Shown here: positions 61,242-64,000 of the stretch, piece after piece
Position numbering within the stretch: position 1 is the stretch's first letter
Layout: every line of letters begins with the position of its first letter
Assembly (NCBI RefSeq): GCF_000001735.4
Contig: NC_003074.8
Coordinates: forward strand, 19,723,261 to 19,787,260
Reading direction: 5' to 3'
DNA from: Arabidopsis thaliana
Lineage: Eukaryota > Streptophyta > Magnoliopsida > Brassicales > Brassicaceae
Length of the DNA stretch: 64,000 bases
The notes under the pieces: model-generated
Told to the model about the DNA's origin: nothing
The model's input: the letters and a program-made list of their open reading frames with translations, nothing else
Databases searched by the model: none
Translations under genes and position numbers: made by a program

Positions 61242-63548
61242 ATGGCGACAATGTTACGGTTGGGAGCTAGAGTTTCCGTCAGCAACAGTCAGATACTGGC
61301 AACATCAAGTGTTGTATCAACCATCAAGACCGAAGAATTAATGAATGATCACATTAATTCCCTATGTAAAAGTAATTTCTACCGGGAAGCATTGGAAGCG
61401 TTTGATTTTGCGCAGAAGAACTCAAGCTTCAAGATAAGGTTAAGAACCTACATCTCTTTAATTTGTGCTTGCTCTTCATCGAGATCTCTAGCACAAGGCA
61501 GAAAGATACATGATCACATTTTGAATTCCAACTGCAAGTATGATACTATTCTTAATAATCACATTCTAAGTATGTATGGAAAATGTGGCTCGCTGAGGGA
61601 TGCCAGAGAGGTTTTTGATTTTATGCCTGAAAGGAATTTGGTCTCTTACACATCTGTCATTACTGGCTATTCACAGAACGGTCAGGGAGCCGAGGCTATC
61701 AGATTATACTTGAAAATGCTTCAGGAAGATTTAGTTCCTGACCAGTTTGCATTTGGAAGCATTATCAAAGCATGTGCCAGTAGTAGTGATGTTGGGTTAG
61801 GGAAGCAACTGCATGCTCAAGTCATTAAGTTGGAATCCAGTTCTCATCTTATTGCTCAAAATGCTCTGATTGCTATGTATGTTCGCTTCAATCAAATGTC
61901 AGATGCTAGCAGAGTGTTTTATGGTATCCCAATGAAGGATCTAATTTCGTGGAGTTCAATCATTGCAGGGTTCTCGCAACTTGGGTTTGAGTTTGAAGCC
62001 CTGAGCCACCTAAAAGAAATGTTGTCTTTTGGTGTTTTCCATCCAAATGAATATATATTTGGTAGTTCTTTAAAAGCTTGTAGCAGTCTCCTTAGACCAG
62101 ATTATGGAAGCCAAATACATGGGTTATGCATTAAGTCGGAGTTAGCTGGAAACGCAATTGCAGGCTGTTCGCTCTGTGACATGTATGCTAGATGCGGTTT
62201 CCTGAATTCTGCAAGGAGAGTGTTTGATCAGATAGAAAGACCCGATACAGCATCATGGAATGTGATCATTGCTGGACTTGCAAATAATGGTTACGCTGAT
62301 GAGGCTGTATCAGTTTTCTCTCAGATGAGGAGTTCTGGTTTTATTCCTGATGCCATCTCCTTGCGTTCTTTGCTTTGTGCTCAGACAAAACCAATGGCTT
62401 TGTCTCAAGGAATGCAAATTCACTCTTACATTATCAAGTGGGGTTTCCTGGCAGATCTTACGGTTTGCAACTCTCTGCTTACCATGTACACCTTCTGCTC
62501 AGACTTGTATTGTTGTTTTAATTTATTTGAAGATTTCAGAAACAACGCAGATTCTGTTTCTTGGAATACTATTCTGACGGCTTGTTTGCAACACGAACAG
62601 CCAGTAGAGATGTTGAGATTGTTTAAGCTGATGCTTGTGTCTGAATGTGAGCCAGATCACATAACTATGGGTAATCTGTTGCGGGGTTGTGTGGAAATCT
62701 CATCTCTAAAGTTGGGAAGCCAAGTCCATTGCTATAGTTTGAAAACCGGGTTGGCGCCTGAGCAATTTATAAAAAATGGACTGATTGATATGTATGCCAA
62801 GTGTGGATCACTGGGGCAAGCGAGAAGGATTTTTGATTCAATGGATAACAGAGATGTAGTTTCGTGGAGCACCTTGATAGTTGGATATGCACAGTCTGGA
62901 TTTGGAGAGGAAGCTCTCATATTGTTCAAGGAAATGAAAAGTGCGGGCATAGAGCCAAATCATGTAACTTTTGTCGGTGTTCTTACTGCCTGTAGTCATG
63001 TTGGGCTGGTGGAAGAAGGCTTGAAACTGTATGCGACCATGCAAACTGAACACGGGATTTCACCAACAAAAGAGCACTGCTCTTGCGTGGTGGACTTACT
63101 GGCTCGTGCTGGCCGTTTAAATGAAGCTGAGAGATTCATCGATGAAATGAAGTTGGAACCTGATGTTGTCGTGTGGAAGACTCTACTGTCTGCATGTAAA
63201 ACCCAAGGAAATGTTCATCTCGCCCAAAAAGCTGCTGAAAATATTCTGAAAATCGATCCTTTCAACTCTACAGCTCATGTATTGCTCTGCAGCATGCATG
63301 CTTCTTCTGGAAATTGGGAAAATGCTGCATTGTTGAGGAGCTCAATGAAAAAGCATGATGTTAAAAAAATTCCAGGACAGAGCTGGATCGAAATTGAGGA
63401 CAAAATTCATATATTCTTTGCTGAGGATATTTTTCATCCAGAGAGGGACGATATATATACAGTCCTGCACAACATCTGGTCGCAGATGCTAGATGAGTGT
63501 AATCCGCAACACAAGAAAAGACTCCAGTTTATCCATGAAACCGGATAA
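61242..63548 (+). CDS. Pentatricopeptide repeat protein, PLS class with E domain
   Basis: An intronless ORF of 768 codons. Tandem PLS repeats are visible from about residue 60, such as LNNHILSMYGKCGSLRDARE, NLVSYTSVITGYSQNGQGAE and DVVSWSTLIVGYAQSGFGEE. The E/E+ region follows the last repeat: WKTLLSACKTQGNVHLAQKA, then PGQSWIEIEDKIHIFFAEDI. There is no DYW deaminase domain; the protein stops soon after E+ (HKKRLQFIHETG). Such proteins bind specific organellar RNA sites and usually assist C-to-U editing in mitochondria or plastids. The N-terminus (ATMLRLGARVSVSNSQILAT) is Ser/Arg-rich and could be a targeting peptide. The target is not deducible by eye. Probably At3g53360. Confidence 0.94.
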   Translation: MATMLRLGARVSVSNSQILATSSVVSTIKTEELMNDHINSLCKSNFYREALEAFDFAQKNSSFKIRLRTYISLICACSSSRSLAQGRKIHDHILNSNCKYDTILNNHILSMYGKCGSLRDAREVFDFMPERNLVSYTSVITGYSQNGQGAEAIRLYLKMLQEDLVPDQFAFGSIIKACASSSDVGLGKQLHAQVIKLESSSHLIAQNALIAMYVRFNQMSDASRVFYGIPMKDLISWSSIIAGFSQLGFEFEALSHLKEMLSFGVFHPNEYIFGSSLKACSSLLRPDYGSQIHGLCIKSELAGNAIAGCSLCDMYARCGFLNSARRVFDQIERPDTASWNVIIAGLANNGYADEAVSVFSQMRSSGFIPDAISLRSLLCAQTKPMALSQGMQIHSYIIKWGFLADLTVCNSLLTMYTFCSDLYCCFNLFEDFRNNADSVSWNTILTACLQHEQPVEMLRLFKLMLVSECEPDHITMGNLLRGCVEISSLKLGSQVHCYSLKTGLAPEQFIKNGLIDMYAKCGSLGQARRIFDSMDNRDVVSWSTLIVGYAQSGFGEEALILFKEMKSAGIEPNHVTFVGVLTACSHVGLVEEGLKLYATMQTEHGISPTKEHCSCVVDLLARAGRLNEAERFIDEMKLEPDVVVWKTLLSACKTQGNVHLAQKAAENILKIDPFNSTAHVLLCSMHASSGNWENAALLRSSMKKHDVKKIPGQSWIEIEDKIHIFFAEDIFHPERDDIYTVLHNIWSQMLDECNPQHKKRLQFIHETG

Positions 63549-64000
63549 ACAAGCATTTAAGTTCCATCTGAGAGAAGCACAGAAAAATGCCATTGTGGCT
63601 ACTCTGTAAGTTGCATCTTCTTCCTTCTTGATCTTGATATCGTGTTTCATCTTGTTTGCTTGCTTAGATAAATGCTGTCAATAGATATCTTGCCTTTTCC
63701 TTTTCTGCAGTCTGTTGTCATGAGATTGACGCAGCGTACATAGTTGCCAGCGTGTCTATTAAATAAGGCATTTGATGAGGTATTATTTCACTTGATTGTA
63801 ACAAAATCTTGTTCTGTTTAATATTTTTGGTTACCTATTGAGTAATACTGAAGGACGGTTTACTTATTGCTGCAGAAATGATGACAAATTTCAAGAATCT
63901 CAATGTTTTTTTCTCTCTTGCTATTTTCAAATTGGAACTGTAGGATGAACTGGTTACCACATTGGGTTGCTACAGACAAGCGGGATGGGCAACAAATGCA
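63549..64000 (+). other. 3' region of the PPR transcript at window edge
   Basis: Contains donor- and acceptor-like sites (ACTCTGTAAGTTGC near 63605, TTTTCTGCAG near 63702), suggesting the 3' UTR is spliced. No new coding gene begins before the window ends. Confidence 0.35.

Overview
The window is nuclear plant DNA. It is AT-rich between genes, has short GT-AG introns, and carries recognisable land-plant families. The gene order (CDC48-type ATPase, DVL/RTFL peptide, RLP, SAUR, PAL, SNAP43-like, four CYP71B copies, B3 protein, Ser-rich protein, phytocyanin, NF-YB, ROP-interactor, PPR) matches what I remember of the lower arm of Arabidopsis thaliana chromosome 3, around At3g53230 to At3g53360. 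The species and locus names come from memory and protein recognition, not from a search.

Layout. 0-3.2 kb: complete six-exon CDC48B, plus strand. 3.2-12.5 kb: gene-poor, with a decayed exon fragment behind CDC48B, a 57-codon RTFL/DVL peptide gene on the minus strand, a MITE-like element, an orphan GC-rich exon-like block and a small secreted-peptide gene. 12.5-15.8 kb: receptor-like protein RLP45. 15.8-19.7 kb: intergenic, with a short Helitron and an orphan exon-like block. 19.7-20.0 kb: SAUR57. 21.0-23.4 kb: PAL2 (minus) with MYB-type AC motifs upstream. 27.1-28.9 kb: a seven-exon SNAP43-like gene (minus). 30.1-30.7 kb: a 5'-truncated LINE-like insertion with a 13-bp target duplication. 32.5-41.9 kb: tandem CYP71B array made of B5 (intact), B30P (broken), B31 (intact) and B32 (broken here). 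A 1.1-kb PIF/Harbinger-type MITE carrying its own minisatellite follows at 42-43 kb. 43.7-45.1 kb: B3-domain REM-type gene (minus). 46.1-49.0 kb: eight-exon Ser/Pro-rich basic protein (minus). 49.7-50.7 kb: duplicated phytocyanin-like gene with a Pro-rich linker and a frame break. 51.4-52.7 kb: NF-YB10 (minus) with a 6-nt microexon. 53.4-56.4 kb: a ~3-kb Helitron. 56.9-58.3 kb: RIP3/ICR5/MIDD1-like coiled-coil protein (minus). 61.2-63.5 kb: intronless PPR gene.

The genes form no operon or single pathway; this is an ordinary eukaryotic gene string. The only functional clustering is the CYP71B tandem array, where two of four members are damaged. I found no convincing unknown multi-gene system. 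The items most worth a second look are small or non-coding: the RTFL ORF, the NF-YB10 microexon, the MITE with an empty site preserved in a paralog, the two Helitrons, three orphan exon-like blocks, and the non-canonical I-helix shared by all the CYP71B copies. All splice sites were placed by eye from reading frame and GT/AG signals.
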